A stretch of 41,281 nt of DNA, taken from assembly GCA_015499985.1 (NCBI GenBank), contig JAAAUF010000261.1, forward strand, positions 3,205-44,485, written 5' to 3'. The translations under genes were made by a program, and so were the position numbers. The notes under the pieces were generated by a model. That model saw nothing but the letters and a program-made list of their open reading frames with translations. It ran no database searches and had not been told where the DNA came from. Numbering within the stretch: position 1 is the stretch's first letter; every line of letters starts with the position of its first letter. This document shows positions 12,301-23,759 of the stretch, in pieces. This stretch comes from Haplosporangium gracile. Lineage: Eukaryota; Mortierellomycota; Mortierellomycetes; Mortierellales; Mortierellaceae.

Positions 12301-12700
12301 TTGTCTGCTCTGTTTATTTTTGTTCCATGCCCCCTTTTTTTTTTTATCCGATGGTCTTTCATGAGATCATTGACTTTACTACATCACGCGCGTGTCCTAA
12401 AACTATTTTTCTTTTCTGTCGGTCGGAATTATTCTGTTGCAGTGAAAAAGAAAAGACGAAAAGTATTAATGGCAGCTAAGGTAGTGCGAATGAGCGAGGA
12501 AAGGTCAAAAATCCAAGTTGGATGGTGAGTCGGAGTTGGAGCATTAAATGTGTGCAAGATTGTGATGATCAATTAGAGAGAAGAGGAAGGCTGATCCAGC
12601 TCTAATTGACCGAGTACCCTGTTCCCATGCGTAAAATGTGAAATGAGAAACCTACAGAACTCTTTTATTTTCTGTTTCACATAACACAAAGAAGTTGGGA
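9371..12700. other. Long spacer without a supported gene
   Basis: This stretch lies between two genes transcribed away from each other. It is visibly AT-richer than the coding regions. Open stretches at 10379-11455 on plus lack ATG starts, have ordinary stop spacing and show no family motif. Three copies of CCGATAAA lie at 10590, 10697 and 10868, with further GATAA sites around them. I see no tRNA, rRNA or mobile-element ends. Confidence 0.6.
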
Positions 12701-12710
12701 GTCATTGTTC

Positions 12711-13069
12711 ACTTCTCACTTCCTTTCCAGTCAGCCTTCAACTTCTTCCTTACTCTTCCTTTCCTCGCTCCTTCCTTCCTACCATCCTTCCCACCCGCCC
12801 CCACTCGCATACACTTTGCTCATTCTTTCCCCTCTTCCTTCTCTTTCTTTCTCTCTTTACCTTTTCACTAATCCGATCCCTCTTTCCCTTCTCTCCCTTC
12901 CTTCCTTCTTCGCTCTCCTTCCCCTTCTCCACAACCATTGCAGACAACAGCGCATCCTTATTTCTTTCAACTACACATCCAGTTTAATCTTGTTTCCAGT
13001 CATCAGTTGGATGCTGCCTCAACATCCTCTCTCCTCCTCCGCATCCTTTTCCTCCTCTTCCTCCCTTTT
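12711..13069 (+). promoter_or_regulatory. CT-rich promoter/leader of the SH3/TBC gene with a uORF
   Basis: A nearly pure C/T tract covers about 12711-12935. It is followed by a short leader with a 20-codon uORF (ATG 13011) whose TGA stop at 13071-13073 overlaps the main ATG at 13070-13072 as ATGA. This suggests control by termination and re-initiation, which is an inference. Confidence 0.5.
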
Positions 13070-16000
13070 ATGAACACAACTGCCTCTGATCCCTTCCTAA
13101 TGCAAGTCCTCACCGCCACCGGTAAACAACAAACAGCAACAACAACACCACTCCATTCCGTTCTCGACATCACTCTTGATGATTCAACACCCTAATCTCA
13201 CACCTGTCCTCTTTTTTCATCTTGTTCACGGTGTGCGATTTAGCCAATGGAGACACTACAGTCTCTACTCCTCTCGACATTCCACAGGCGACGAGTATAC
13301 AGGGTATCGCCCAAGGAATCGCCCTTCTCAACGTCTCAGCCGAGAACGAGCAGGATTTGATGTTTATGGCAGGTTCGTAGAAAGAATGTCATCTTGATCT
13401 TCAATTCCTTATGGACACACTTCGGAAGCCTTGTTTTTTTATTGTTGTGTATCCGTTCTTTCTCTCTGGCGACCAACTGCCCTAATTGACTAGACTAACC
13501 ACTGACTTGCTTTTTTCTTTTCTTTTCTCATCTATCTATGTCTCTGTTTACCATTGATGCTCACAGGAGAGCGAGTAGTCCTTCTGGAGAGACTCGGAGG
13601 CGGGGTGTGCATGGTATGGACTCATAGGAATTGATTAGAGCACTGCCAGCATCATTGGATCATTGGATCATTGGATATCTCAGCTCTCCAACTCTTTTTT
13701 TTTCTGTCGGCGGACATGAATTATTTTAATACTTTTTTGTGGTCAATTGATGTCCTTGTGGGGCTGGTTGGGCTGGTCTGATCCAGTCTGGAAGGGTCGT
13801 CCTTGAAAAAAGAAAAAAAGAAAAATAGAGAGACAGAAAGAGACTGGGTTGGGTAGGGCTCTTGGACATGCTCAGATCTGACTTGATATATTTTTTTCGT
13901 CTTGCGCTCTGTAATACAAGCGTAAGAATAGGATAGGAACAGCATATGCATTTGGCGCTTTAATCATATTAATTAACCATGGTGTCTCTCTCTCTCCATT
14001 GCTCAATGTATCCATTCTCCCGTAGGGGTTCTGCGAAGGCGTTGTCGGTCGCTTCCAAGAATCCGACGTTGACTTTCCAGCATCAACGGCACCATCGACC
14101 TCAACAACAGACGAATCCATGACTCGTGCATATGTACCGCCTCTGCCACTAAAGAACAGATCCAGAGCCAGCTCCTCCACATCAATCTCGTCAGACCGGC
14201 ACATACACGACATTCAATTGCCTGCCAAAATCCTCAAAACGAACGCTGAACTCGAAGACACTTCCCCTGCTGTGTCAATGCTTGCCAGGCACACCCTTAT
14301 AGCAGCGATTGCTATGGATCCTCACGGTGCAGAGAGGTCAGGACCCAGGAAACTCATGAGCGAGGAAAACCTAAAGGTCACACCGGCACATGGCGCTGCT
14401 GGACGTAGACAGGTGCTATCATCACCGCCTGCACCGCACAACGAACTCTCCACAGCGCCCTTGATCCCACCCCGGTCATCCTCTCGACAGTCAAAGGCCC
14501 ATAAGAATACTCCAGGATTGATCTCACTAGGCTCAAAGTCGTCCACCTCATCCATGAACTCGATGGTCGACCCCAATGGATCTTCAGCAACGTTAACGAC
14601 AGAATCCCTCGAAATCCGATCCGCCGAGTACAGTCCAGATCAACAGCGCCTCTCGCCAATGTCACAACAACAGCGGTCAGCTGCGTCATCGTCCAACAAC
14701 TCTGCCTCATCTGGACCCAATTCGCCTATACAACCTACATTCATGTCTAACGGCGCTCCCACGGCCCAAGAAACGCGGATAAGTCTCCCCTCAACTCCCA
14801 GTGCAACGGATACGAATTCTATTCAACCGCCGACAAAATCCAAAGTAAAATACAGCCAGCGTTCATCACTGGCGGATCCAGAGTCGCAACAGGAACAGGA
14901 GTTGGAGCAGGAGCAACGTCATCAGGAATATGACCACCATCTCACCTCTGTCCTGGATGACATCCGTTCGAAAACTCACCACGTGCTACAAAAGGCAGGA
15001 TTCTCAATGGCACCAACAGCTGGGTTATACGCGGACCATGGGTCTAAAACGGTTGATCTGACAGTTCACCCATCGTCAATCACAGCAGCAGCTGCTGCTG
15101 CTGCACAAGATCAAGAGGCTGACCACCCACCAACCACACAGTCATTGAATTCAGGAATTAGCTTTGCAGTCAACCCACCCCTCTCCAACAATCGACCCCC
15201 CGGTAGACGACCGTCCAAGGCAGGGAGCAACAATGCTGACTCGACATCGCTCTCAGACGTCTCTGTCTCCAACACTCCAGAACCTCTCGAGTCACCGTCC
15301 CGTTTTGATAGACTGCGACCTTGGGCAAAGTCAGAAAAAAGGCGGCGGTCTAATTCTGGACCTGCCCAGCACCCAGATACCAGGAGCCGACCCAGCCTTG
15401 AGGATCCCAACGACAACATCCTGCCCTACTTGCGAGCAGTGCCAAAGGCAATTCGACAACGGAGAACCAGCGAGGCGACGGCGATCACGACGAGCAGCTT
15501 TGGCACAACCTATTCCTGCCCACCCCAGAGATCCAACTCAGTCGACACAAAATCAACTGCCTCGTCAACAAAGCATCGATCGAAGCACTGGTTCGGGATT
15601 CCCAAGTGGAGTTCAGCGCAGTCGGTGGAGGACACAAGGAAACCGCACTCGTTGGGAGATGGCATTGAGGGCGGTATCACGAACCGGTACATGCCTTCTT
15701 TGATGGGCGATGACGAAGATGAGGATACGGATGGTCAGGACGACGACGAGAATCATGAGGAGGAGGGCCGTAAGTCTGGCGAAAATTCCCGCCTCTTTAT
15801 CAACGACTATGGATTCATTTACGATTTGGACGATGAGATGAACCAGGGACAGGATTTGACTGGAACAGGATCCAACGTTGGTCTCGATGGCGCACTCGGG
15901 TCAAACGCCTCGATCATGTCGGATATGGATCGGAAGAAGGCCATCAAAGGTCAAAAGTATAACAGGGAGAATGAGATCAAGTGGATCCATGCCGTTAACA

Positions 16001-17262
16001 AGCTGCAGGCCGACGGTGTTAAAAAATCTTCCAAGGTACGCGCGCTTTTTATGGTAATGTTACTCTGCTTTATCAAGTCCTGTTAATATGGTGATTAACC
16101 CTTGGACAATGGTACTTCATTCAAATAGTACAAGAAGTTGGTCAGGAGAGGCATACCTACATCTGTGCGTGGAAGGGCCTGGCTGTTCCTTGCTAAAGCC
16201 GACGTGTATCGACGACCAGGTCTGTTTGAGCAGTTGCTGAAACGCGGACCTTTACCTATTCACGAGGTCATTGAACGGGACATTCACCGCTGCTACCCTG
16301 ACCACGTTCACTTCAGGGATGGCATGGGCGGTACGGGACAGCAGGACCTTCACTCGATCCTTAAGGCCTATGCTCACTACAACCCGAGCGTTGGATACTG
16401 TCAAGGAATGGGGCGGTTGGTTGGCATGATGCTGATGCAGATGCCGGTCGAGGATGCGTTCTGGCTGCTGGTCGCGACTATCGAGGGATATATGCAGGAC
16501 TACTACACACCCACCCTCCGACAACTACGGATCGATGCGCAGGTGTTTGAACGGCTTCTCAGGGATCAGGACCCAGCGTTGGCAGAACATCTGGAGAAGA
16601 ACGACGTGATCCCTCTGATGTACATGACTCAGTGGTTCATGACACTATTTACCATGAGTCTCCCCTGGGCGTCAGTTCTACGAGTGTGGGACGTCTTTTA
16701 CTATGACGGTGTCAAGGCCCTTTTCCGGGTTGGACTTGCAATCTTGCAACTCTGCCGTGACCATCTACTGAACAAGTGCCCGACTTCGTCCGAGCTGCTT
16801 GGCTTTATTCTGCATATTCCACTGGAGAACTTGGGACCTAGGGCATTGTTGGAGACGGCGCTCCAGATCAAGCTGACGAAACACTCTGTCCAGAAGCTGA
16901 TTGCTGTTACTGCTGAATCAATGGATGCAGCAGCGTCAGCCAAGGCCAAGGGACCTCCCTCAGGAGACGCCTTTAAGAACACGCAGAACCCACGAAAAGC
17001 AGGAAACACAGTCATGGCCAGCAACACCAGTACCCATTCAGCTTATAACGATACCCCTCAAACTATTACTACTATAACAGGGCCTCAGTCACAGCCAACG
17101 TCCCCTCGTTCGGAGGCTGCAGTGCTTCCACCTAATTCTTCCTCTCCCCCGCCAGTTCCCTCTCCTCCCCCTCCTCCGTCCGCGTTATCCAGTTCGAGCA
17201 ACTCATTCTCGCCCCTGGGAGTGTTCAAGGCGCGAAAACGTGCTGGCACGCTCCATAAATAG
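13070..17262 (+). CDS. Putative Rab GTPase-activating protein with SH3-like and TBC domains
   Basis: Predicted to stimulate GTP hydrolysis by a Rab-type GTPase in membrane traffic. I join exons 13070-13121, 13244-13372, 13567-13613, 14026-16035 and 16129-17262, all in phase, giving 1123 residues. Residues about 40-92 read as an SH3 fold: IALLNVSAENEQDLMFMAGE, then VVLLERL and GVVGRFQESDV. The Trp usual after the n-Src loop is missing; the spot reads GGGVCMGFCEG, so ligand binding may be altered. Residues about 100-740 are low complexity and Ser-rich, with a Q/E stretch and an acidic patch (GDDEDEDTDGQDDDENHEEE). The TBC domain (about 752-960) has RGIP, the arginine-finger motif IERDIHR (Arg800) and the glutamine-finger motif YCQ (Gln838), so it should be active. 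The C-terminus is proline-rich (PPPVPSPPPPPSAL). The upstream exons rest on splice-site reading and the SH3 match; the TBC part is secure. Confidence 0.88.
13651..13674. repeat. Three tandem copies of an 8-base unit
   Basis: ATCATTGG is repeated three times in intron 3 of the SH3/TBC gene. No function is evident. Confidence 0.9.
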
Positions 17263-17423
17263 TTCGTCAGCCAGCCATCTAATACAAACCTCCTTTTTTT
17301 TTGGTTCCTCCTTCCATCTTTTCCTTTCCTTCTTTTTTTTCTTTCACCCATTTATCCATCCGCAAACTCCAAACCCCCAAAATTGCATTTTTTTTTCACA
17401 GTCACTTGGTTACCAACGCACTA
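17263..17423 (+). promoter_or_regulatory. Short CT/T-rich leader of F-box gene 1
   Basis: Only 161 bases separate the TBC stop from the proposed F-box start. The interval is rich in T and C (about 17290-17350). Promoter and upstream terminator must be compressed here, or the promoter overlaps the TBC coding end. Confidence 0.4.
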
Positions 17424-19790
17424 ATGATGTGGAACTATGCCCTGAGAATCCTCTCTTCAATACACCGCTGTCAGCATTTCAATTTTTCCGATACCGACAA
17501 CTTACCATGGAACAACAGCAACGGGAACAGTTCCAGAACGACAACAAAAACAACAACAGCAATCTTCGACATCCCCGAGATCCTGGCCGAGATATTGTCG
17601 TACCTCGATGAACCAGCGCTACGTCAGTCGGTGGTCCTTGTCTGTCGAGTCTGGTGCCTGACAAGCCTGCCTCGTCTCTCCGTTCGGGAAGTCGTCTGGG
17701 ATGATACTCGGGCGAGCAACAACAACAAGGAGGTCGATAGGATCTTGGCACGATTGCCCGGTGCGTTTGGACTTTGTTGGTATTCGAGGCCCGATCGGAG
17801 GGGTGGGATTGAGGAGAGTGAACCTTGGCAGAGACTTGTTGGTGCGGTTCGGAGGAATTATGAGCATCAGTGTCAACGTCTCCGTCTTCAGGGGCAGCAA
17901 CGGGATGGACACCGCCACAAGAGTCTCGGAGAAGGAGGAAGGGGATTGGTGTTTCAGAACCTTCAAAAGTTGGAATTGGGAGGGGCAAATGATTTAGGAT
18001 TGGCGACCAGGACTCTGCTGCCGCTGCTGCCTTCGTTGACCATTCTGGAGATGCATACGCATGCTCGATGCTCGGTCTCGATGGGTTCTGTCCTTTTGGC
18101 TTGCCCTCTTCTTGAGCAGGTCCATCTCTCGTCGCTTTCTGTTGGTGCAGTGGAATTGAGCTGGTCGTGGACTCCGTTTGGTGCCGTCGACAGCAATAAT
18201 CCTAACAACAACAAGGACAGGAGCAACAAGGATAGGGGCAAGAATGACGAATCATCACAACAACGTCACCCGTCATCATTACCATTGCGATCGGTTGTAT
18301 TAGAGAATGTTAGCGTCGAACTCTCTGGTCTCGAAGCCTTGCTCTCAGTTACTCCCGATCTCCAAAAACTCAAATTGATTCAACTTTCCGCCTCACGAAC
18401 CAACCAACAACTGTCGAAAGAGGTTTCTCTTTCATCGACTGTCACCAATATCGCCACGTTCTTCCCACGATTCAAAGGGGCACTCAAACGCCACGGGATC
18501 ATCCTTAACTCATTCCATTACTCGCTCGATAACGAACCCCCTTCCACCGCTGCTGCACGACTGATCGAGATCTGGAACGAGATTTGTCACCCACGAGCGA
18601 CCGAATGGAGCTTCTGGACCTCGGCCGACTTGCCGCACTTTGCCTTCCAGACCCTTGTCCAGATCCCTAATGTCGTCACTACTCTGGAGCTGCACAGCAG
18701 CAAGATTGGGCGTTGTCTGATGATAGGATGCAAGTTGCACCAGTACTTGTGCGAGTCCCCGCATTTGTTGCACCTTAAGGCTCCCCGGACTGCATTCTTG
18801 GTCGACCATTTCGATATCCACGGACTTGTTGATGCCACCACTACTGCGTACAATGCTGGAACCGAGGCTGGTACTGGAGCAGGAGCAGGACATGGGACCA
18901 CTGTCACTACTGCCGTCATTCCATCTGCTTCTACGCCAGTGCCAACACCAACGACGATGACTACAAGCTCACGAGCACCTCCAATCTGGAAATGCAGGAA
19001 CCTCCGCACTCTCCATATGGCCTTCCGATGCAGCAGCCATACCCAAAGCCACTACTACCCACCCACCCTAAATATCCTGCACCTCCGAAGCCGGATCCTA
19101 TTCGGCTACCTTTCCCGCGTCTTACCCGAACTACGCGACCTCCGGATCGACACCAGTTTTGTGGATAGTGCGAACTATAACGTCCACGAGTCCAAGTTGT
19201 ATTTGGCGTTCGAGGGCGGGTTCTGCTTGCTGAGTCGGTTGCATTTTTTGGAGCGACTGAGTGTGGATGCGGTTTGTCAGAGGGTGTTTTATGAGCCTTG
19301 GGAGCTGACTTGGATGTTGGGATCTGAGGAGGTGGATGTGGAAGGTGGGAGGAAGGAGAGGAGAAGTGTGATTGCTGGATTGGAGCAGAGTGAGGCTGGG
19401 TCAATGGTGGAGAGGTCTGCAACCTTGCGGAGTAGGACTGAGGTGACTGCACCTCCACAATACCTGTCATGCACTGCTTGTGGAGTCAAGACCGGGCGCC
19501 TTCGATCCACCAACAATGTCGACGATGATCACGACGACTATAACGACGAACAAGATTTACGGACGGCATTAGAGAACCTGGGACATGTGCAGGATATCGT
19601 CGATGTTATGGACGGGCTGGACGCAGTATCAGGAAAAGGAGAAGAAGAGGTAGTCAAGTGCTGGCCGCATCTTCAAAAAATTGCTCTCTACCGTCCGAAC
19701 CGATATGGACTCTCGTGTCGTGAGGAGGCGATCCAGCAGTTGGTTCCCGATACATTCTTTCAGGCACTTGTTCGTAGGACTTTTTATTGA
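17424..19790 (+). CDS. F-box protein with leucine-rich tail (gene 1)
   Basis: Likely substrate-recognition subunit of an SCF ubiquitin ligase: the F-box binds Skp1 and the tail selects targets. Single exon, 788 residues from the in-frame ATGATG at 17424. The F-box starts near residue 48 with FDIPEILAEILSYLDEPALR, followed by LVCRVW. The rest has irregular leucine-rich segments (for example LQKLELGGA, LTILEMHTHAR, LHFLERLSVDAV) broken by an Asn/Lys-rich loop, a Gly/Ala/Thr-rich linker (near 18845-18965) and an acidic Asp-rich patch (near 19515-19550). The substrate cannot be read from sequence. The start is uncertain: an ATG in strong context at 17507 (ACCATGG) lies in another frame and opens a Q/N-rich peptide that would need a one-base shift to join the F-box. 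AATAAA at 19872 is a likely poly(A) signal. Confidence 0.85.
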   Translation: MMWNYALRILSSIHRCQHFNFSDTDNLPWNNSNGNSSRTTTKTTTAIFDIPEILAEILSYLDEPALRQSVVLVCRVWCLTSLPRLSVREVVWDDTRASNNNKEVDRILARLPGAFGLCWYSRPDRRGGIEESEPWQRLVGAVRRNYEHQCQRLRLQGQQRDGHRHKSLGEGGRGLVFQNLQKLELGGANDLGLATRTLLPLLPSLTILEMHTHARCSVSMGSVLLACPLLEQVHLSSLSVGAVELSWSWTPFGAVDSNNPNNNKDRSNKDRGKNDESSQQRHPSSLPLRSVVLENVSVELSGLEALLSVTPDLQKLKLIQLSASRTNQQLSKEVSLSSTVTNIATFFPRFKGALKRHGIILNSFHYSLDNEPPSTAAARLIEIWNEICHPRATEWSFWTSADLPHFAFQTLVQIPNVVTTLELHSSKIGRCLMIGCKLHQYLCESPHLLHLKAPRTAFLVDHFDIHGLVDATTTAYNAGTEAGTGAGAGHGTTVTTAVIPSASTPVPTPTTMTTSSRAPPIWKCRNLRTLHMAFRCSSHTQSHYYPPTLNILHLRSRILFGYLSRVLPELRDLRIDTSFVDSANYNVHESKLYLAFEGGFCLLSRLHFLERLSVDAVCQRVFYEPWELTWMLGSEEVDVEGGRKERRSVIAGLEQSEAGSMVERSATLRSRTEVTAPPQYLSCTACGVKTGRLRSTNNVDDDHDDYNDEQDLRTALENLGHVQDIVDVMDGLDAVSGKGEEEVVKCWPHLQKIALYRPNRYGLSCREEAIQQLVPDTFFQALVRRTFY

Positions 19791-21256
19791 GGCTTATTAT
19801 GTAGATGTAGGGGTAGTTGTAAATGTAAAGAAAAAAAAAAATGAGAAAAAAAGTGAATGCTACTACAGTATAATAAAACTCATGAGTAAACTGAACTTAT
19901 AGGGAATTATAGGGACCAAGAGGCGATGAAGAAGAGATACTGTGAAAGCAATGGTAACTGACTCTAAGAATACTTTTGTAAATTGGAAATCAAAAAAAAA
20001 AAAAAAAAAATCAAGGGAAAAACAGCTATTCCGATAATTATTAAATGATTCAGTGTCTACGATGAGATCGACATAAAGGATTGACGCGATCCATCCAGGC
20101 GACGTTAGTAACACTATCTGCCAATCGAACAACCCTTCTCTTCCTCCTCACTCTTTTTTCAATCCTGATTATTATAGGAGATGGCGATAGTTCAGGCTCT
20201 CGATAATTTGCAGAGGCGATTCTAGGAATATATCCATGACGATCCTGGGCTGACTTTTTTTTTATACACACAAAAAAACCTCGAGGTATTGGGCAACATC
20301 GCAAATAGTAAGGCGGTAATGAAAAGCTGTCTTTTTTGAGTCTTTTATTTTTTTTTTTCAGTCTCCATGTCTTGTCGTGGGTGATGCAGCAACATCTGGA
20401 TGTCGCGCAAGAAATTATGTGTGTACTTTTTCATTGGCACATAGTCTTGCTCGATCTACCGAACCCAAAAGTGCAAGGCATTCCAGGTTAGTGAGAATCG
20501 GACCAATCTTTTGAAAATTAGGTCACGAAAAAAAGCCAGTCGCATGACTTTGCGTTTGCATCGACGGCCAAAGGCAGGATATGGATGTGGGATGAAAATC
20601 TTCTCGCGGATTTTTGATAGCCGATAACCGCTTGCTTCGCCATTGGATCGCGCTTCCCCTCGCACAACTTGAGAGTTCATAGAATGAGTCCTTTATCTTT
20701 AACGAAGAAATGACTCGAGGCGAGAGCCGTGATCATTTCAATTTCGAATAGTTGTCAAAGTCGATGTCGATGACCAAGGCGGCCCCATAGTATCCTGATT
20801 CCGGAATGGGACAATCTGAGGGAGAGAGAAGGAAGGATACAAAACGGATGCAACCAGCGGTCCAATTTTAATGGAGCACACAGAATAGAACAAGGAATCC
20901 AGCATTAATTCCTCTTTATTTTGTTGCAGTGTGAAAAGGAGATAATGATATCCATGTATCACGCCAAATAGGGGGGAAGCCTGATAGATAGCGATGGAGT
21001 AAGTAGGTGCACATGAATGACGGTAGAAAAAACAAAAACACGAAAACACTAAGTGACATTAATTGATGCTTGCCGGTTATTGTTGGCAGAAAAAAAAAAA
21101 AAAAAAAAAAGTGCTTCTTTACTTTGGGTACCATCCAAGGATACAAAAAAGGTGTGGTCGGTTCTAATTGAAAGGAGAGAGAGAAGGGGGTATCTCGACA
21201 ACTTTATCTAAAGGTATTGATTGATCTATGTTCTAAAAAATAAACGACTAAGGTAT
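19791..21256. other. Convergent 3' spacer between F-box gene 1 and acyl-CoA oxidase
   Basis: It holds the 3' flanks of two genes that point at each other, several poly(A) runs (for example about 19993-20010 and 21091-21110) and one 74-codon minus-strand ORF with an ATG (20680-20456). No known family is recognised. Confidence 0.6.
19872..19877 (+). terminator. Candidate poly(A) signal of F-box gene 1
   Basis: AATAAA lies 82 bases after the stop codon. Confidence 0.5.
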
Positions 21257-23759
21257 TTACAGCTTGAACTCGCCATGCTTCTTCAACAGAGGACGAATGT
21301 ACTCCTCATAGCCATCACAGACCTGGCGCCTGTTCAGGGGCTCAGACTGGGCCTTATCCCACAGTCTCTGGTACGCATCACCATCGGTAGCACCAAGGGC
21401 ACTGTTGAGCAAGAAGTCGGGGTGATCAAACGCATCAACCAGTCCAACAGCATCATCCGCCAACGAGGCAACAATATTCTTGACCTGCGCACGGAGGGAC
21501 TGGCACTGCGCGGGGGAGAAGTATCCGTCCTCGACAAAGTCGGCCAAGTTGGTTTGGATGGTGTGGAGGGCGTGAAGGTTCGACAGACGTTCGAGGACCT
21601 TGACTGATGCTGGCTCGGCACGACGCTCAACCTCAGCCTCCGGGTTAGAGGCGTCACGGACAGCCTGGATGAGCCAGAGGACCATGACATACTGGGCGTG
21701 AGCATGCGAGATGCGGTAGCACTCGATGTTGTGGTCTGACCAGGTCTTGGGGTTGGCAGTATCAAATCCCCCTTGCTCGACAGCATCGCTCAACTCGTAG
21801 GCGAGACGAGCACAGCGGTGCTCAAAGGCAGCCAGCTGGACAGTAGGGTTGAGCCAGTCCTCGGGCAGGGCAACCGAGCAGGTCGACCGGGCAAAGGCAG
21901 ACTTGTTCAATCCCAGGAGCAAGTACTTGGAGTAAGGAGTAACCTGGTCAGGGTTGGTGCGTGCAGTCTTGATCTCCTTGAGGAGATAGCGAGCCATCTG
22001 CTGTGTAAGGACATAGTTGTCTCCCTCATAGGTATTGGAGGGAACAGTCGAGGCGAACAAATGAGCGATTCCAGTAAAGTACGAGAACCCATGTCCTCCC
22101 ATCAACTTTCTGCTCTCCTCAACACCAGCAACGGCAAAAGTAGTGCAGTACGACTTCAAGGCCGATGACATGGCGTGGACTTCGGCCAGGGCGCCAATGT
22201 TGCCGGAGGAGAGGCCAGTCATGAGTCCAATATACATCTCCATCATGACCGATCCGGCAGCAAAGAGAGCGTAGGACTGGGCGATCATGGGGAAAAGACG
22301 GTTCTGGACCATGGGGTAGTTGATGACCTGGGTCTCCAAGCCAGGGTTGAGGTCGCTGTCGTTGCGGGAGGTTGGGTTGTTGAACTGGCGACGGACGGTC
22401 AAGTAGCGAGTCGAGACGGTGACAGCTCTGGAGAGGTAGAGGGCCATTTGCTTGATCAAAACCGAGCGCAACAACACCATTGATCCATATGCAAGCTGTA
22501 AAGAATGAGAAAGTGGGGTATTATATTAGTATCTCGGTGTTGAATAAGAACGCGAGCAATGGTTTCAAAAATAGTATGAAGACGTTGTTACCTTGGAATG
22601 AGGAGGTTTGGTGTAGACACCCTCCTTGGAGACCTTGGAGAAGCGCATCAACATGTTCTCGCGAGGGATGCGGTACTTGTTGAAGCGAGCAACTATTATT
22701 ATTATCGTTCGTTACAAATGAATGTTGTTAGTCATTAAGCAATAAGATAAGAAAGAAAGACGCAAATCATACATACACGACCTATAGAAGATACTTACAA
22801 CCGTTGTCCATCTTGTTGAAGCCGTTGTACGCCTTGGGTCCGATATCTCCAATCTCAATACCAGGGAAGGGCTTGTGGTCGTCAAGAGAGCGAAGAGGGA
22901 CCACAAAGACGTGAGCACCATAATCTTTACCCTCGATAAAGATCCTAGCCTGGACGACGGCGTGGGTACAAAGAGCACCCAAGCCTCCGATCCACCACTT
23001 AGCAGCCGTGAACGAAGTGCTGTTGATCTCCCACTCGTCGGTCTCCTTGACAAACGTGGCGGTGGTCTCGAGTTGTGACAAGTTAGATCCATGACCCAAC
23101 TCTGTCTGGGCATAGCATCCGATGATCTGGAACTTTTCTGCGGGGGGGATCCACTTGTCGATCTGCTCCTCGGTTCCTTGCGATGTGATGACAGGGATGA
23201 ACGCACCGTTGTGCAGCACGATCTATTTGTACACGAAGATGTAGCGGTTATGAGAATGTTCTGTTTCTTTGATTTTCCCGTAAGTTATGTGCATGAACAG
23301 TAAAGAGACAAGAGACATACGGGGAGAGTATCGTCGATGGCCTCCATCATGGTGGCAAAGTCAAGGTCGTTGAGGTCGTGCTCCATCTTGATCTCGGCAA
23401 GACGAGTGGACATGGCAATACCACGCTTGACTGCATCGGTGTGGTTCAGCCAACCCCTACAATCAAGAAGTAACACGAGAAATCAGATCGGTCAGCAAGA
23501 CAGTGCGTGTGATAGTCAAAGGAAAGGGGCCGTGCTGTGCATTGGTGGGTCGGTAGATTGGGCAAAGTACTAAGGACGAATAAATAACATACCAGTCGTC
23601 CTTGTTGAAGACGGGGTCCTTGGCGATGAGGTCGATGATGTAGCGGCGCTGCTCGACGTTAGCCTCACCGCCGTGGAGGAAGTTGGTCATGTCCTTGACG
23701 TCAAAGTTGATCTTTGTCCTGGCGTGGGCCAGATCCCTCTTGTTCTGTGATTCAGCCAT
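21257..23759 (-). CDS. POX1: Acyl-CoA oxidase, peroxisomal
   Basis: FAD enzyme of the first peroxisomal beta-oxidation step: acyl-CoA plus O2 to trans-2-enoyl-CoA plus H2O2. Exons 23759-23593, 23456-23321, 23222-22799, 22692-22592 and 22495-21257 join in phase to 688 residues, the usual family length. Visible family features: an N-terminal helical part (GGEANVEQRRYIIDLIAKDP), the FAD-binding stretch CYAQTELGHGSNLSQLETTA, AAKWWIGGLG, the YRIPRENML motif and, in exon 5, GGHGFSYFTGIAHLF followed by TYEGDN with the presumed catalytic base Glu433. The protein ends in EFKL, not the standard SKL peroxisomal signal. Introns are 136, 98, 106 and 96 bases. The gene is convergent with F-box gene 1; its leader on the minus strand is CT-rich. 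Fatty-acid induction is expected for the family but no element was identified. Confidence 0.97.
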
